Translations under genes and position numbers: made by a program
From: Zymoseptoria tritici IPO323
Taxonomy: Eukaryota > Ascomycota > Dothideomycetes > Mycosphaerellales > Mycosphaerellaceae
DNA: 64,000 nucleotides
Assembly (NCBI RefSeq): GCF_000219625.1
Contig: NC_018207.1
Span: 496,001-560,000, forward strand
Direction: 5' to 3'
Shown here: in pieces, positions 33,656-45,166 of the stretch
Layout of the letters: each line of letters begins with the position of its first letter
How positions within the stretch are numbered: the stretch's first letter is position 1
Notes under the pieces: generated by a model
What the model saw: the letters and a program-made list of their open reading frames with translations, nothing else
What the model was told of the DNA's origin: nothing
The model's database searches: none

Positions 33656-34209
33656 AGCGGGAGTTCTTCAATGGAAGTGGAATCGATGAGAGCGCAGGGG
33701 CACTTTGGAAAGAGAGACGGGCATCGCGAACTTCAAGATTGTAGCACGCATGCTACAGCTCGGGAGAGGACTCTACAGGAGCGTCTCGCGATGGGTATGG
33801 TGAAATCTGCTATTGACTTCGATTGGTAAGTGAGTCTTCACTTTCTGTCAGCAGGCGGACTTCAGAAGCGAGCATTTGAGCCAGTCTTGTGATCAAACGA
33901 ATCCGGACTAGCGGCATTATCGGCAAGTGAATGGCATCCAGGTTGGATCAGAAGAGAGCTTCCACACAACTCTACCGGCTTCCAATTTCGCTGTTCACCT
34001 CACTTTGGACGCTGTCACATGCTAACGACCGTCTGCGACCCACATCAAGAGCTGTGCGTCAGCATGCTGCCTCACTTCTGCCGTATATCCTTAGAAGCTG
34101 ATCAGCTTCTTCTCCGACACCTTCAAGACAACATCCATACCATCATCATATCCCACTCACATTCCGTCTTCCACACATACACCGCCACGCCCGACACTCT
34201 GTACTCAAC
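33656..34209. other. Intergenic between the two DUF7918-like genes
   Basis: This 554-bp region holds the terminator of gene A and the promoter of gene B. No further gene or repeat could be supported. Confidence 0.4.
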
Positions 34210-35379
34210 ATGGCAATCACTGGAGCCGCTCCGGGCATCAGCGCTATCATACTCGTTGATGGCGAGCCATTGAAAGAGTACATCGACAACACCATCGAGG
34301 ATGGTGACGATACTGTCACTCGCTTCGTCGAGGCTCTTTCCGACAAGAACTTTCGGATCCTTCTTCAAGTGGAAAAAGGCACGGAAATCACTCGCGCCGC
34401 GGTGTCGTTTGCCATCTTTGTCGATGGCGAATCTCTCGCCAATCCATTCATCCCCACGTCCTGGTTTCAGTCAAGCAACGGCACGAGCATCATTGAAGGC
34501 AAAGAATTGCCAAATGGCATGATCCAGAAGCTGAAGTTCATTACGCTTGAGACAGGTCATCGGTCTCCATTCCTATTATCGGCAAAAACAGTGTTGCTGA
34601 CAACTCGCAGTGAGTGACGGTCGCGGTTTCGTCAAGGGAGCTTCGGACATGAGCGTTCTTGGAACAGTCATTGTCGACGTCAGCTTCGTGGATATCGTGG
34701 CGGTCGAGACCTTCGACGAGCTTTCGAAGAACTCTGCCTTGGGCGGTCCTGGCATCGTCCACGAGGAAGCGATCAAGGGCGAGGCCATCACGCATGGCGT
34801 CAAGTCAGTATCCTTCCTGACATTTATCGTCAATGTACTTTGCTGATATGCCGTAGCTTCGAGAACCCGGTTGCGTTGGGACAAGACCCGACCGAAGTCT
34901 GGACCTCCTACAACGAAGACCAGAAGAGCTATTCCCGAATCGTCCTGAAGTATCGTTCTCTCGGTGAGTATTCGCTCGGGCTCACAAGACTCCAAATCGG
35001 CCAACTGACCTCATCACAGAAGCTTTGCAGTCGATGGGCATCATCCCGCGTGCTCCTTCCCCGGAACCGATCGAGCGCCGTGCTCCAGAGACTCTCACCC
35101 TGGAGGAGATCGTCGAGCTTCAAAAATCCTTCGTGTCGCAGCAGGTCAGCTATACTACACCCACTCCATCAGTACCAACTGACAAAATCGCAGGCGAAGA
35201 AGGACACAATGGTCAAGATCAAGCGCGAGCGCGGCGAGAATGCTCGCCCTCGCAAGCGCTCCCGCCTGACGCCCGGAGCGACGTACCTTTCGCTCGACGA
35301 TGACGAGCAAGGTGTGCGCGAGCTCTCCACCGCTACACTCGATCCAGAGGAGGAGACGGAAGTGATTGACTTGACCTGA
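34210..35379 (+). CDS. DUF7918-like nuclear protein B with VIDLT (SIM-like) C-terminus
   Basis: Five exons, 34210..34555, 34611..34803, 34857..34963, 35020..35144 and 35194..35379, give 318 aa. It is the tandem paralogue of gene A: ISAIILVDGEPLKEYIDNT, TRFVEALSDKNFRILLQVEK and VSFAIFVDGESL align with A, as do ILKYRSL-type and LQSMGIIPRAPSPEP segments and the helix LTLEEIVELQKSFVSQQ. A basic stretch ARPRKRSRL is a likely nuclear signal. The protein ends EEETEVIDLT, the classic core of a SUMO-interaction motif. The first intron uses a weak GTCATC donor; the frame and the paralogue support it. The biochemical role is unknown. Confidence 0.78.
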
Positions 35380-35734
35380 GTTGTACAATCGCAACGCAAG
35401 GCTCGTCGGAGGATCGAGAGATGACCAACGCCATTGATGATGTCCTTACTTCGGTCTGGGCTGATCTTGGAGCTTCGTATTGATGCAAGGAAGCATACGA
35501 GTAGAGTTACAAGTTCTGCTTGCCACAATTCCGCCGAGCGGTGGATCAGCATTGCAATTTGATTAGACGACCAACGACATCTTTCGATTTTAGGCTGTCA
35601 TGTGCAAACAGCCATACCACGTCAAAGGAACAATCTGTTCTGAAGCGGGAGAGAATGGAAAGGCAAGTAGGAAGTTCTTACATTAGCTCACTACATATCA
35701 TACTGCTCATACTGTTCTCCTTCAGACTGCTCTC
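35380..35734. other. Intergenic between convergent genes
   Basis: This 355-bp stretch separates the 3' ends of two genes. Nothing further is seen. Confidence 0.4.
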
Positions 35735-38350
35735 TCAATCTGGACTCTCCTCGTGAAGAGGCTCGTACGATTCCTCGTCATCAACCTCTTCGTCATCAAC
35801 TTCTTCGTTATCACTCTCGAACTCGTCCTCCGCTTCAGAGTCCATGTTGCTTGTCATGAACTCCTGATCCACCGTCAATTCCGCCTTACGTCCCGGCTGT
35901 TCCGACTCAGAATCCTGCTCTTCATCCACCGCCCCCGGATCTTCCATCTCTTCGTCGGCATCTTCGTCTGCTCTGCGCCGCATGGCCCTGTTCTTCCTGA
36001 CCCTTCTCGCGGACGTTTGAAGTCCTTCATTCAGCTCTGCTCTAGCTGCAGGAAGACAAGCTCTCAACACCTTCGACTCATTCTCCTCAAGCTCGAATAG
36101 CACTGGACTGGTGGCAACGACAAAGTTTCGGTTCGAGCCAATCGTCCCTCTGCTGAGTACCTCTTCGGCGACCGTTGACCATTGATGCTTGATCGCTCGA
36201 GCTGTGAGAAGACCGAGTAGCAGCAACGCTTCGCTGCATGTTTCCTGGATATTGCTTTTCAATGCCTTGCTCCAGCCTGTCTGAAGATGACTCGATTCAC
36301 CTTCATGGTTGGAAAGATGTCCTACCAAGATCAGATGAAGATCGATGCTGAGATCCCTTGCTGCCGATATAAGGTCATTTGTCAGGAAGTAGACGTATTC
36401 AAGTTGAGCCTCAGAGGCCTTCCGCGCCACAGCATCGAACTTGACCTTGGGATGTTTTCGCAATTCCTCACGAATGAGCTCTGTGCTTTCAATCGTAATC
36501 ATGTGGTGCGGCGCCGTCCAAGGGACGTCGTCTTTGCTGAGGATGGCTGTTCGGATATATGTCCAGATGAGTGCTTCGAGAAGAGCCTGTGGAGTGAAGC
36601 TTTCTTCTTCCTGCAAGGGAGCAACAGCATTCTTCCATGGCTCACGAGGTTTTGGTCTGAACGTTGCGATGTACAGTTGCTCGAGACTGCGGTCAGGTCT
36701 GAAGTTGACACCGGCGGGACGGACATTGTCGTTGGGCTTGAAAACTGCTGTTGACGTTTGACCGATCATGCCGGAGATGTGGTTCAGTTTCTGTTGATAA
36801 TCGCCAGACTCTCCTTCTGCGAGCGACTCCAAATGGTCTTCGTTGTTCTCGGTGTTGGCGAGTGAGTTCTCTGAGTCCATCACGAGAGTAGAGACTGCTT
36901 TGCGATCCTTCTTGTTGGAGATCTTACCCGGAGGTGGTTGCATTGATCGAGTGTCCTTGGAAAGCGCTCTTCCTGCACTTCGAGAGCCGGATGGCTCATT
37001 GGGAAGTGTTGGTCCTTGAGAGCCGGCGTCCGACATGAAGTCATCTACGAGGTCATCTTGATGTGTTTCTCTTCCAGTGCTCAAATCGAGATCACCATCC
37101 ATCTGCGCTTCTCCCTGGCCGAGTAATGACCGTTCGCTTGCTGGTTGTCGAGTCCTGCTGGGTGCCAGCTTTGCTGGAGCAAGCTGCTTTCCAGATTTCT
37201 TACTGAAAGCCGACGATGATTGAGAGGAGGCGACTAGCGGAGGAGGCAATGGGTTTATTTTCGCCTTCTTGGTGGGCGGCTCGTTGATTCCAGGGGCCGA
37301 GTTGACTCTTTTCGTTCCAGACCTGATGATTACCGGGCCGTTGTGCAGTGTTTCTCCTGTCATGGCTATTGTTTGAGCTGCGCCTTGGTCCAAGGCGATG
37401 AGGGCATTGCTTTCCTCGCCGCTGGCGTTCTGTGTTTTTGTAGAGGACGGGACTTCGGCTTTCTTGATCGGACCTTGCTGCGGATTCGCATGCTCGGGAT
37501 GATTGACGTAAATTGTATCATCATCATCCGAGATCCGAAGGCTTCCACGCTTCCTGCCCGCATTTGAAGTTGAGCTCACTTGGCCAGAATCAAGGGGTTT
37601 GTCGTACAGGTGGTTGAAGACCGGCGTGGCAGCCATGCTGTTACTTCTGATGTTCGACCTTGTTCCGACGCTTTCTGCTTTCGAGGTCTTGCGGACTCCT
37701 GTTGAGTCGATGGTTTTGCGGGTTCCTGCGGCGCTGGCTGGTTGTCGTAGAGTTCTCTGTGTTGTGACGGGCGGTCTTTCGGCGCCGTTGTGGCCGTCGG
37801 ATTTGGTCTTCCCACTGTCCTTCATTACGGCAGGCGGCTGGTGGTACAAGGCCTCTTCGTCGTCAATGTGGTCGTTAGATTTTGATCCATCAAGTCGTTT
37901 CTCGGAGCTTGCATCGAGTAAGTTGTCGGCGTCTTTGTCGATGTTTGAAACGCCTTGCCAATCGGATGTGGGCTGGACACCTTTGATCAAATGTGCTTGG
38001 CACAAAACCTTCCAAAAAGCGTCGGTGATGAAATCACTGCCATTCTCGAACAATGCGTTGAGTCCTTCATCGGAAATGTCGTAATTGCTTGAGAGCTGGT
38101 GGTCACGAACGATCTGCTTGAGCAGGAGACGCACCGAATCTGTACCGTATGGCACGCCGTTTTTCTGTTTGCATCCTGGATAAGTATACCTTGACGGATG
38201 CTTATTCAATGCGGACTTGATCATGCGATTTTGATGTGCTTTGTCGATTGCTTTGGCATTGGGATAGTTGGTCAGGCGACTATCGATGGCGTCGATGATA
38301 TGCTCAACCATTCTCGCCTGAGCGTCGGAGTTGAGCGGCTCATGTTCCAT
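35735..38350 (-). CDS. Large acidic protein of unknown function (871 aa)
   Basis: This is a single open frame of 871 codons. Residues 35-125 form a folded N-terminal domain: RMIKSALNKHPSRYTYPG, YGTDSVRLLLKQIVRDHQLS and LFENGSDFITDAFWKVL. A long Ser/Thr/Lys-rich disordered region follows. Residues about 545-790 look globular again (FTPQALLEALIWTYIRTAIL, EYVYFLTNDLISAARDLSID, SEALLLLGLLTARAI). The tail is strongly acidic (DEEVDDEESYEPLHEESPD). The N-terminal domain resembles that of the acidic protein at 48795..51575. No catalytic motif is recognised. Composition suggests a nuclear, chromatin- or nucleic-acid-associated protein, which is inference only. Confidence 0.75.
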   Translation of the reverse strand: MEHEPLNSDAQARMVEHIIDAIDSRLTNYPNAKAIDKAHQNRMIKSALNKHPSRYTYPGCKQKNGVPYGTDSVRLLLKQIVRDHQLSSNYDISDEGLNALFENGSDFITDAFWKVLCQAHLIKGVQPTSDWQGVSNIDKDADNLLDASSEKRLDGSKSNDHIDDEEALYHQPPAVMKDSGKTKSDGHNGAERPPVTTQRTLRQPASAAGTRKTIDSTGVRKTSKAESVGTRSNIRSNSMAATPVFNHLYDKPLDSGQVSSTSNAGRKRGSLRISDDDDTIYVNHPEHANPQQGPIKKAEVPSSTKTQNASGEESNALIALDQGAAQTIAMTGETLHNGPVIIRSGTKRVNSAPGINEPPTKKAKINPLPPPLVASSQSSSAFSKKSGKQLAPAKLAPSRTRQPASERSLLGQGEAQMDGDLDLSTGRETHQDDLVDDFMSDAGSQGPTLPNEPSGSRSAGRALSKDTRSMQPPPGKISNKKDRKAVSTLVMDSENSLANTENNEDHLESLAEGESGDYQQKLNHISGMIGQTSTAVFKPNDNVRPAGVNFRPDRSLEQLYIATFRPKPREPWKNAVAPLQEEESFTPQALLEALIWTYIRTAILSKDDVPWTAPHHMITIESTELIREELRKHPKVKFDAVARKASEAQLEYVYFLTNDLISAARDLSIDLHLILVGHLSNHEGESSHLQTGWSKALKSNIQETCSEALLLLGLLTARAIKHQWSTVAEEVLSRGTIGSNRNFVVATSPVLFELEENESKVLRACLPAARAELNEGLQTSARRVRKNRAMRRRADEDADEEMEDPGAVDEEQDSESEQPGRKAELTVDQEFMTSNMDSEAEDEFESDNEEVDDEEVDDEESYEPLHEESPD

Positions 38351-38865
38351 AGCTCAGTTGCAACGAATGGGATTTGCTTGAAATGTGCAACCATGAGCTG
38401 CGAAAACCGCTGTTCTTGTAGGCAAGAGCGACAGCAAACCACTGATTGTCCGAAACTTCGGCCAGTCTCCAACTCCATCATCAGATTGTATCGACCATTC
38501 TGGCTGAGACTTTGGGCACAATCAATAGTAGAAACAAAGAGTGAAGCAATCTTAAACTTTGAGTTACAGCATATCCGACGGCACCAATAACGATCGTTGG
38601 GGCAGGATGTGTCTCGAATGCTTGCTCTACAGTTCTATCAGCAATCATCGCTTCGTGCTTGCAAATGAGAACGAACGAACCTCCCTGACGCCCCTCGTTG
38701 TCACAGGTAAAGTGACCAAACTTTTAGCAAACTGGGCATGATTATGAACGAAAGCTCATCGTTGTGCTGGTTTCCTCTGTCTTTTTAGACCGTCTTGACA
38801 AACATGTTTCCAGAAGCGTCGCAATGGAATATGAGGATCTGACGAGGATCTGTATCTTCAGTCCC

Positions 38866-39474
38866 TCAATAGTAGAGCTTGGATGCAGACGTCTTGCGGA
38901 TATCCAAGACGCCGTCGTGTCCCTGAGCTGCTTCGACATCCTCTCTCGACGCTTGAGCGTCCAATGACACAGCTGCTGTGCAAGGGTCAGAGTCTTCTTC
39001 CTTTCTCGGGATTTTTGCCCGCTTGCTTGGAATCGCTTTGCGTAAATGCTCGAGGGAATTGGAACCACATACGATCTTTCTTCTTCCCAATCGCATTTGC
39101 TTCGAACCACCAACAAGAACAGCATCGTCAGAGTCGGCAACGTCCGCCATCGAATCAGAATATATAACACCCTCCAGAAACTCCGCGGCAAAAGTCCTGC
39201 TCCCCGCCACAGACAACTTCTCCATCGGCCACTCACTCTCCGTCCAAACCCTCGTATCCTGATCCTCCGGCTTCTTTTCACTTCTTTCCATCGCTCTGTA
39301 CAGCGAGTTGAAGTCGTGCAAGCGGATTCTCGTGCGTGCTACCTTGAGTCCTTTTCGATGCCCGCAGAGGTTCTGCATGCAATGGAGCCTGGCGGCTGTG
39401 GTGGTGTCGTGTTTGTAGTGGTGGTGGTCAATGTGGCTGAGGACTTTGCGGGTTGCGTTGGCGTGGGGGATCAT
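38866..39474 (-). CDS. Hypothetical protein (202 aa)
   Basis: An open frame of 202 codons starts at MIPHANATRKVLSHIDHHHY and ends at TSASKLYY. It has some coding character (FNSLYRAMERSEKKPEDQ, RTFAAEFLEGVIYSDSM) and basic and acidic patches but no recognised domain, signal peptide or membrane segment. Overlapping frames on both strands weaken the call. It might be the body of a longer spliced gene. The adjacent 38351..38865 stretch shows nothing supportable. Confidence 0.35.
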   Translation of the reverse strand: MIPHANATRKVLSHIDHHHYKHDTTTAARLHCMQNLCGHRKGLKVARTRIRLHDFNSLYRAMERSEKKPEDQDTRVWTESEWPMEKLSVAGSRTFAAEFLEGVIYSDSMADVADSDDAVLVGGSKQMRLGRRKIVCGSNSLEHLRKAIPSKRAKIPRKEEDSDPCTAAVSLDAQASREDVEAAQGHDGVLDIRKTSASKLYY

Positions 39475-40025
39475 GGTGGGTGACCGTGTGATCGGTAGTG
39501 GTAGGATGTTGAGATGGTGAAAGGCCTGGGATGGAGAAAGTCATCTTACCTGGAAGTAGAGAGCAGAACGTGTTTGCTGCTCCCCTGCACAATACCAAAA
39601 GTTTCTTTGTGCCATTGTCGTGCGTTTGTCGCTTCGAGTCCGGGGACTCGCCGCGAGAAGGCGACGAATCTCATGTCTCATGTCAGAGCAAAATGACCAG
39701 AGAGAACCGGAGATCAAACGCTTTCAATTGTAAGATCTATGGGAAGCAGCACGGCATAGAACCAATGCTCAAAGTGGGTCCATATAGCACTCCACCGACG
39801 AAACGAACAGGTGGTTGAGGTCCACCAATGAAAAGCTCCCAGCAGTGCCCAAGAGTGCATCGAATGAGTGACGTGATTCGCGGTGTTTTCCAGGTCCAGG
39901 ATTTGTATCGAAAGTCTTTGCTCCGTTGACCAGTTGCCGTTCTCACAATGTGTCTCTTCCCTCGTCGTTTGGCGTAGATCGCCTACTTGCGTTCCGGGGT
40001 GGGCTATTTGCGGAGGGCACAAGTG

Positions 40026-40852
40026 TTAGCTATAATTCAAATCAAATATCTCAATGCGGATTGATCGTACCACGCGGTAGACGCCGTGGTAACAGTAGCG
40101 GCCGGGCTGGGTTTTGACATCCGTGCCTGACGTGTTTGGCAGAGGGGTGGTCTGGTCAGGAGCCTGGGCAGTGCAGTGCCATTCATCACCATTGAAGCAA
40201 GTGTCAATGGCGTGATACTTCGGGGCGAGACGCGAAACCAAATCAGCGCAGGCATTGAGGAGGTCATCGTAGGAAATGCCGGCAAGCTTGGAATGTGTCA
40301 ATAAATGATACCACATGAAGCATCTGGCAGGAGAGTTTCCGTACCGTACAACCGCATTCCCCATCGACACATGCGCCTTGGCCGTTCCGGATGATCACAT
40401 CCCTCCCTGGTAGCGCCGCATCATTGGAAAGCGGAACGGAGCAGGTGTGGGGCTTATTGAACTCCGTGGTGCCTGGGAAGTCGCACTGGAATTGAGGTGT
40501 GTTATCAGTTGAAAATGGTGATAGACTCAGGATAACTGAGGAAGGAGGTAATCAGAAGAAGACTGTTCGCTTGATTATCTATCTATCTACTTCTGAGCTG
40601 ACTATATCAGCAAGTTGCTTGCTACAGCGGTTTGTTGCACCCTTTGTGCAGCACGTCTTGCTCCTACTGCAGGGTTCCAGAAACAACTTTATCAGGAAGT
40701 GGACAGATCGGTATCCTGGACCTGCCGAACAACGGCCCAAGGTTACGCTTGGCTTTTCCCCAAGTTGGGTCATGCGAGATTGTCACATCCGCGGCGACCA
40801 GAATAGCCGGAAGGGCGGCAGCCAGAAAGAGGACATTGTGTGTGAATTGCAT
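40026..40852 (-). CDS. Candidate secreted cysteine-rich protein, spliced
   Basis: A clear signal peptide (MQFTHNVLFLAAALPAILVA) starts at 40852. Two downstream exons are well supported by splice sites and phase: 40345..40485 (CDFPGTTEFNKPHTCSVPLS, then GQGACVDGECGCT) and 40026..40286 (SYDDLLNACADLVSRLAPKY, IDTCFNGDEWHC, PGRYCYHGVYR). They are joined by a 58-nt intron. The 5' part is less certain: exons 40722..40852 and 40603..40666 (SKTCCTKGATNRCSKQLAD) join in frame, but with weak donors GTCCAG and GTCAGC. The full model would be 198 aa with more than ten cysteines. It is not matched to a known family. Effector, toxin-like or lectin-like roles are all possible. Confidence 0.5.
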
Positions 40853-41392
40853 GGTGATGATGATGAGAATTGATGAATGAGTGTGTTGATAAAAACGAGA
40901 GTGGAAGCAGTAGATGCTGATGGACAAGAGGATAGCGAGGGAAGTTTGCAATGGAGCGAGAGCCGTCCTTTATGGTGTGCCAGTTCAGCCTCGAGTGGGA
41001 GCCGCGAAACGTCAGTTCTGGCTGCCGGTGGTGATTCACGCCATTGCAAGGGTATTGACATGGGCTTAGTCTTACCCGTGCGTCGTGAAAAGAAGGGGTA
41101 TACCAGGTTCGGAGGGGCCGTCCGGACGATCTTTCATGGCGCTTGCAAGCCTTTTCGCATGCTCTAGAGCCGCACACCATGGGCATCTTGGATGTGACAT
41201 GGTTTGAATGGGTCACCATCGCACTGGTGAGGTGACTGTATGACTTTGAAAGAAATGAACACGACAGGCGTGATGCCCGCGCACAACGTACAGACTTGAG
41301 TCTTGACATCTCATTTCCAGGTTTGGCAAAGCGCCTGGTCTGACTTCAGCGCAGCATGCAACCCTTTGCAAGGACCAGAATGACTCCGCGGA

Positions 41393-41950
41393 AATATGGC
41401 ACCCTGGACCCAGCGACAGATCATGCATCGAGCCATCTCGTGTTGGACGAGCTCGTCAGCCTGTGTACTGCATAGAGGAATATCCACTCGGAAGGCGTCC
41501 ACAGCACAAAGGCCTGCAAACATGGGGCTTTATCGAATGATAAGAAACGTCTACCACGTAAGATCGTGTGAACTTTGCATCAACATGTCTTGCCCGGGAT
41601 GACGATCCTCACACTGCGAGCAATGGATGCAAAGTGTAAACCGGAACCAATTCTTGCTTTTGGTCAAGGAGTTCTTCGTTTTGACCATCGAACCATGACA
41701 TGAGAAGGCGCATCGCATGATCAAGGGGCATCCGGCAGGCATGGTAACCATGGATTCAGGGAGGATCGGCCCAAGCGCAACAGCTTATGATGTCTGAAGT
41801 TGCCAATAGAAGATGGCAATTTCTCACCCAGCGACAGATCATGCATCGAGCCACCTCGTGTGGGACCTCGTACATTCTGACCATCGAACCATGATATTTA
41901 ATGGCGCATCGCATGATCAATGGCCACCCGGCAGGCATGGCAGACGTGGA
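41393..41950 (+). repeat. Interspersed direct repeats in a non-coding region
   Basis: Two sequence blocks each occur twice in direct orientation. Block 1, built around cccagcgacagatcatgcat, is at about 41407..41445 and 41826..41864. Block 2, built around gaccatcgaaccatga followed by ggcgcatcgcatgatcaa and ccggcaggcatgg, is at about 41680..41757 and 41876..41945. Copies differ by scattered substitutions. The region from 40853 to 42709 has no supported gene. Confidence 0.55.
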
Positions 41951-42709
41951 TGCGAGGAGGATGCGTTCGATTATGATCCGTCGAAGTCGGGATGATGTTA
42001 AAGTACATCAAATGCATGCACGACAGTCGACTCCGCCAGCACTTCGCGAATGGCTCCATCGTCAATGTTATGCAAGACTTCGACGTCTCTTTCCGTATGG
42101 TCAATGGAGACAAGTTGAGATGGATTCAGGAGGAAGACCAGGGTTTATGGGGGCCATGTCCATGGTCAGCTCACCGGATAGCACGAGTCTGACAGCCAAT
42201 TTCGGAGGAGCATTTTGGACCTTGTGGGCATCGTGCAACGATCAGGTCATCCACGCGCCCAGCTTTTTCCCGTCACTTGTTCAATCAGCAAATTGCGGTC
42301 AGGGCATTTTGTCCGAAGTCACTCGTCGAGGACGTCGTGACCCCAAATTGCTGGTGGCAGTGCAATTGATGCCGGCCATCGGAGGGAGACGCATCTTCCA
42401 TGTTCGTCAGTGATGGGGCAGGGACTCGATGCCGATGGTGGAAAGTGCATTCGATAAATGTATGAGGAGGAGAAGTGCAGAGGTGAAGTGAAGTGAATAT
42501 TTGATCGACGTATCGCGCGTGTAAGGTATTCTAGATGAAAACTCTAAACCACCTGCAAGATCGCACTACCCAAGATTTCTTCAATCCTGCCCAGCGACCG
42601 GCTTTTCCGTCCGGGCAGCTCCAACAATGACGGAGTGTGAAAATAGTGCGACGGCAATCTTTCTACGACCACGAACGATGGCCGATTGAATGCAACGGCA
42701 GCAAACAGA

Positions 42710-44224
42710 ATGCCGGGCGTGCAAGGGAGAAAATCGCAAAAGGTCGATATTGACTTTACCTTGAGGAAGGTGTTTGGAAGAGACAAGTTCAGGTATGCAT
42801 GAGAAGTTTGCGATGGCCTTGAATCGCCTTGCTCACAATCCACCAGACCAGTCCAACGAGAAGTGGTCATCGCGGCACTCGAAGGCCACGATGTCTTCCT
42901 CCAAGCAGCCACAGGTTTCGGAAAGAGTCTCTGCTTCCAACTCCCTGCCGTCGTCGACTTTGGTATCACCATCGTCATCTCTCCACTTCTCGCCTTGATG
43001 AACAACCAAATCTCGGCTCTCCGCGCAGCCAACATCAAAGTCGAAACCATAAACAGCACAACCAGCATGTCCGTGAAGAACAACATCCTCAACGACTTGA
43101 AGAGCGGACATCCCCTGACGAGACTACTCTACGTCACGCCCGAGTACTGTGCGATGGACCACTTCAGGAGAAACCTCCGAATCGTCTACGAGCAAAAGGA
43201 GCTGGCCAGGATCGCTGTCGACGAAGCACATTGCATATCAGAATGGGGTCACGACTTCCGTCCCAGCTTCAAAGAGCTGAAATTCTTCCGCGCAGAGTTC
43301 CCCGACGTCCCAGTCATCTGCTGTACCGCTACTGCAACAAGTCGAGTCCGAGACGACGTAATCAGCACTCTCGGCCTGGACTCCACCAAGCTCAAAAGCT
43401 TCACCATGACCACCAGCCGTCCCAACCTCCACTACGAACTCCGCTTCACCTCCGATGAAGAAGACCGCTACGACAACTTCCTCGCCTGGCTCAAGTCCAC
43501 CCACGCCCGCCGCGCTAACAACGCCGCCCGCTCGCAGGAACTCACCCAACGCAACGAACGGTCCACCAACGTCCCTGGCATCTGCTACACGTGGTATCGA
43601 AAAGACACCGAAGCCCTGACCTCCCGCCTGCAAAGCGACGGCATCGGCGCCAAAGCTTACCACGCTGGCCTCTCCACCGAACAGAAAGAAGATCACCTCG
43701 AAGGCTGGGTCAAGAACAGAGAAGGCTACGACGTCATCGTCGCCACCACCGCGTTCGGCATGGGCATCGACAAGGAAAACGTACGGTTCGTCGTGCACTG
43801 GCAAATCCCGAAGTCTTTCGAAGGGTACTACCAAGAAGCCGGCCGAGCAGGACGTGACGGCAAAGCTTCCATCTGCATCATGTACTACAGCCGGGAAGAC
43901 CGCGATCGAGCAGCCAGCATGATCCAGCGGGAGATGGAGAAACAGAACAATGCGAAGGGACAAAATCGACAGGCGATGATCAATCGAGGGAAGAGTTTGC
44001 AGGCGTTGATTCATTATTGCGAGAATGTGTCAGCTTGCAGACATGCGCTGATCGCGAAGTATTTTGGGGAGGAGGGGACTCCGCCGTGTGAGTGGGCGTG
44101 TGACTGGCATAAGGACGCGAAGTTGTTGGCCAGGAGGAAGGACAATGGGTTGGCGAATGAGGAGTGGATTGCCACGCAGAGGCAGGCGGGAACTTATGAT
44201 AATACGAATTATGATGACCTGTGA
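42710..44224 (+). CDS. Short RecQ-family DNA helicase
   Basis: Two exons, 42710..42792 and 42847..44224, give 486 aa. Exon 1 supplies MPGVQGRKSQKVDIDFTLRK and VFGRDKFR, which splices to PVQREVVIAALEGHDVFLQA, the usual RecQ start. Helicase motifs in order: AATGFGKS (Walker A), ISPLLALMNNQ (Ia), VDEAHCISEWGHDFRP (DEAH and RecQ loop), TATATSRV (III), YHAGLS, VATTAFGMGIDK and QEAGRAGRDG (VI). The zinc-binding subdomain reads CRHALIAKYFGEEGTPPC and CEWACDWH; the usual fourth Cys is replaced, possibly by His. There is no winged-helix or HRDC domain after it. It unwinds DNA with ATP in the nucleus, inferred from the family. It is much shorter than Sgs1/BLM. Confidence 0.87.
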
Positions 44225-45166
44225 AGAGCGGTGGTGGACTCGAGGATGAGCCACTGCGCATGATGCATATGATACGACGATTGATGAATTCCTCTGCTTT
44301 CATTCACTTCAATTGTGATGTTGACGGTGTTGATGATATCCAGACTTCCCCCAAGAGCGTGAACTACCATCCATAGCGGCCAAATTGGAGCCAGTCAGCG
44401 CCACGACAAGTGCTCGCTAAACGCAGCTCGGCGCTACGTGCAGAGCAGTAGACCTAGCACAGCGTCACATCTACTATTGCCGGCTTCGCATCGCAAGCAA
44501 TAGCAAAGCAGTGTACTCGCTATAGTCCGCATCACACGCTTGAACAATAGCTCACGCCATGCAGGTCATCCATCGCCAGCCAATGTGCAAAGGACAACAG
44601 CTCACATTGTGCAATCATGCGAACTTGAAGTCTTGCACGTCCGAAGACGATAGCGCATGTGTATCCCTTCATCACTCCCTCGTAACTGCGCTATTCACTT
44701 ATCCCTTCCCTCACAGCTCATCTCTTTCCTCCTCTGCTTCCTTCGACTACTATCCTGCAGCCAAACGGTCCTCAAAGAATGAAATGTATGCGCCAAGCGA
44801 ACCTCCCACTCCACAAAAAAACAGAGTGTGAGAATTATAAAGGGCTGAGATCTCGATGTCGGTCTCCGGAGAATGTGTCGGCAGCCATGGCGCTCGTACA
44901 GTAGCACGAGTCGGGCAATGCAGCAAGGGTATTGGAGACAACGGTTTCAATGAAGAAAGAAAAAGAAGAGGAAGAGAGAGGAGCGATGGAATTTGGAGAA
45001 GTGATGCGGCGATCGCGGATGCGGGCCGACGGGAGGAGGATGTGTAAGCGGGATTTGAGTGGGAATTTTGGTGAGCGAGATGAGACGACAAAGAGGATTT
45101 GCATCGACTGCTCGAAGCTCAGGAGTCAAATCACAATGTATATGCCAACAGAAGGTCCAAGTCCCT
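44225..45166. other. Intergenic, no gene seen
   Basis: This 942-bp region separates the helicase and dehydrogenase 3' ends. Only short overlapping frames without family similarity are visible. Both genes should terminate here. Confidence 0.4.

Noticed and set aside
41901..42413. 170-codon frame in the repeat region at 42 kb
   Set aside because: It overlaps the direct repeats, has no domain or signal peptide, and competes with other open frames.
43238..44014. 258-codon minus-strand frame
   Set aside because: It is the antisense shadow of the RecQ helicase exon.
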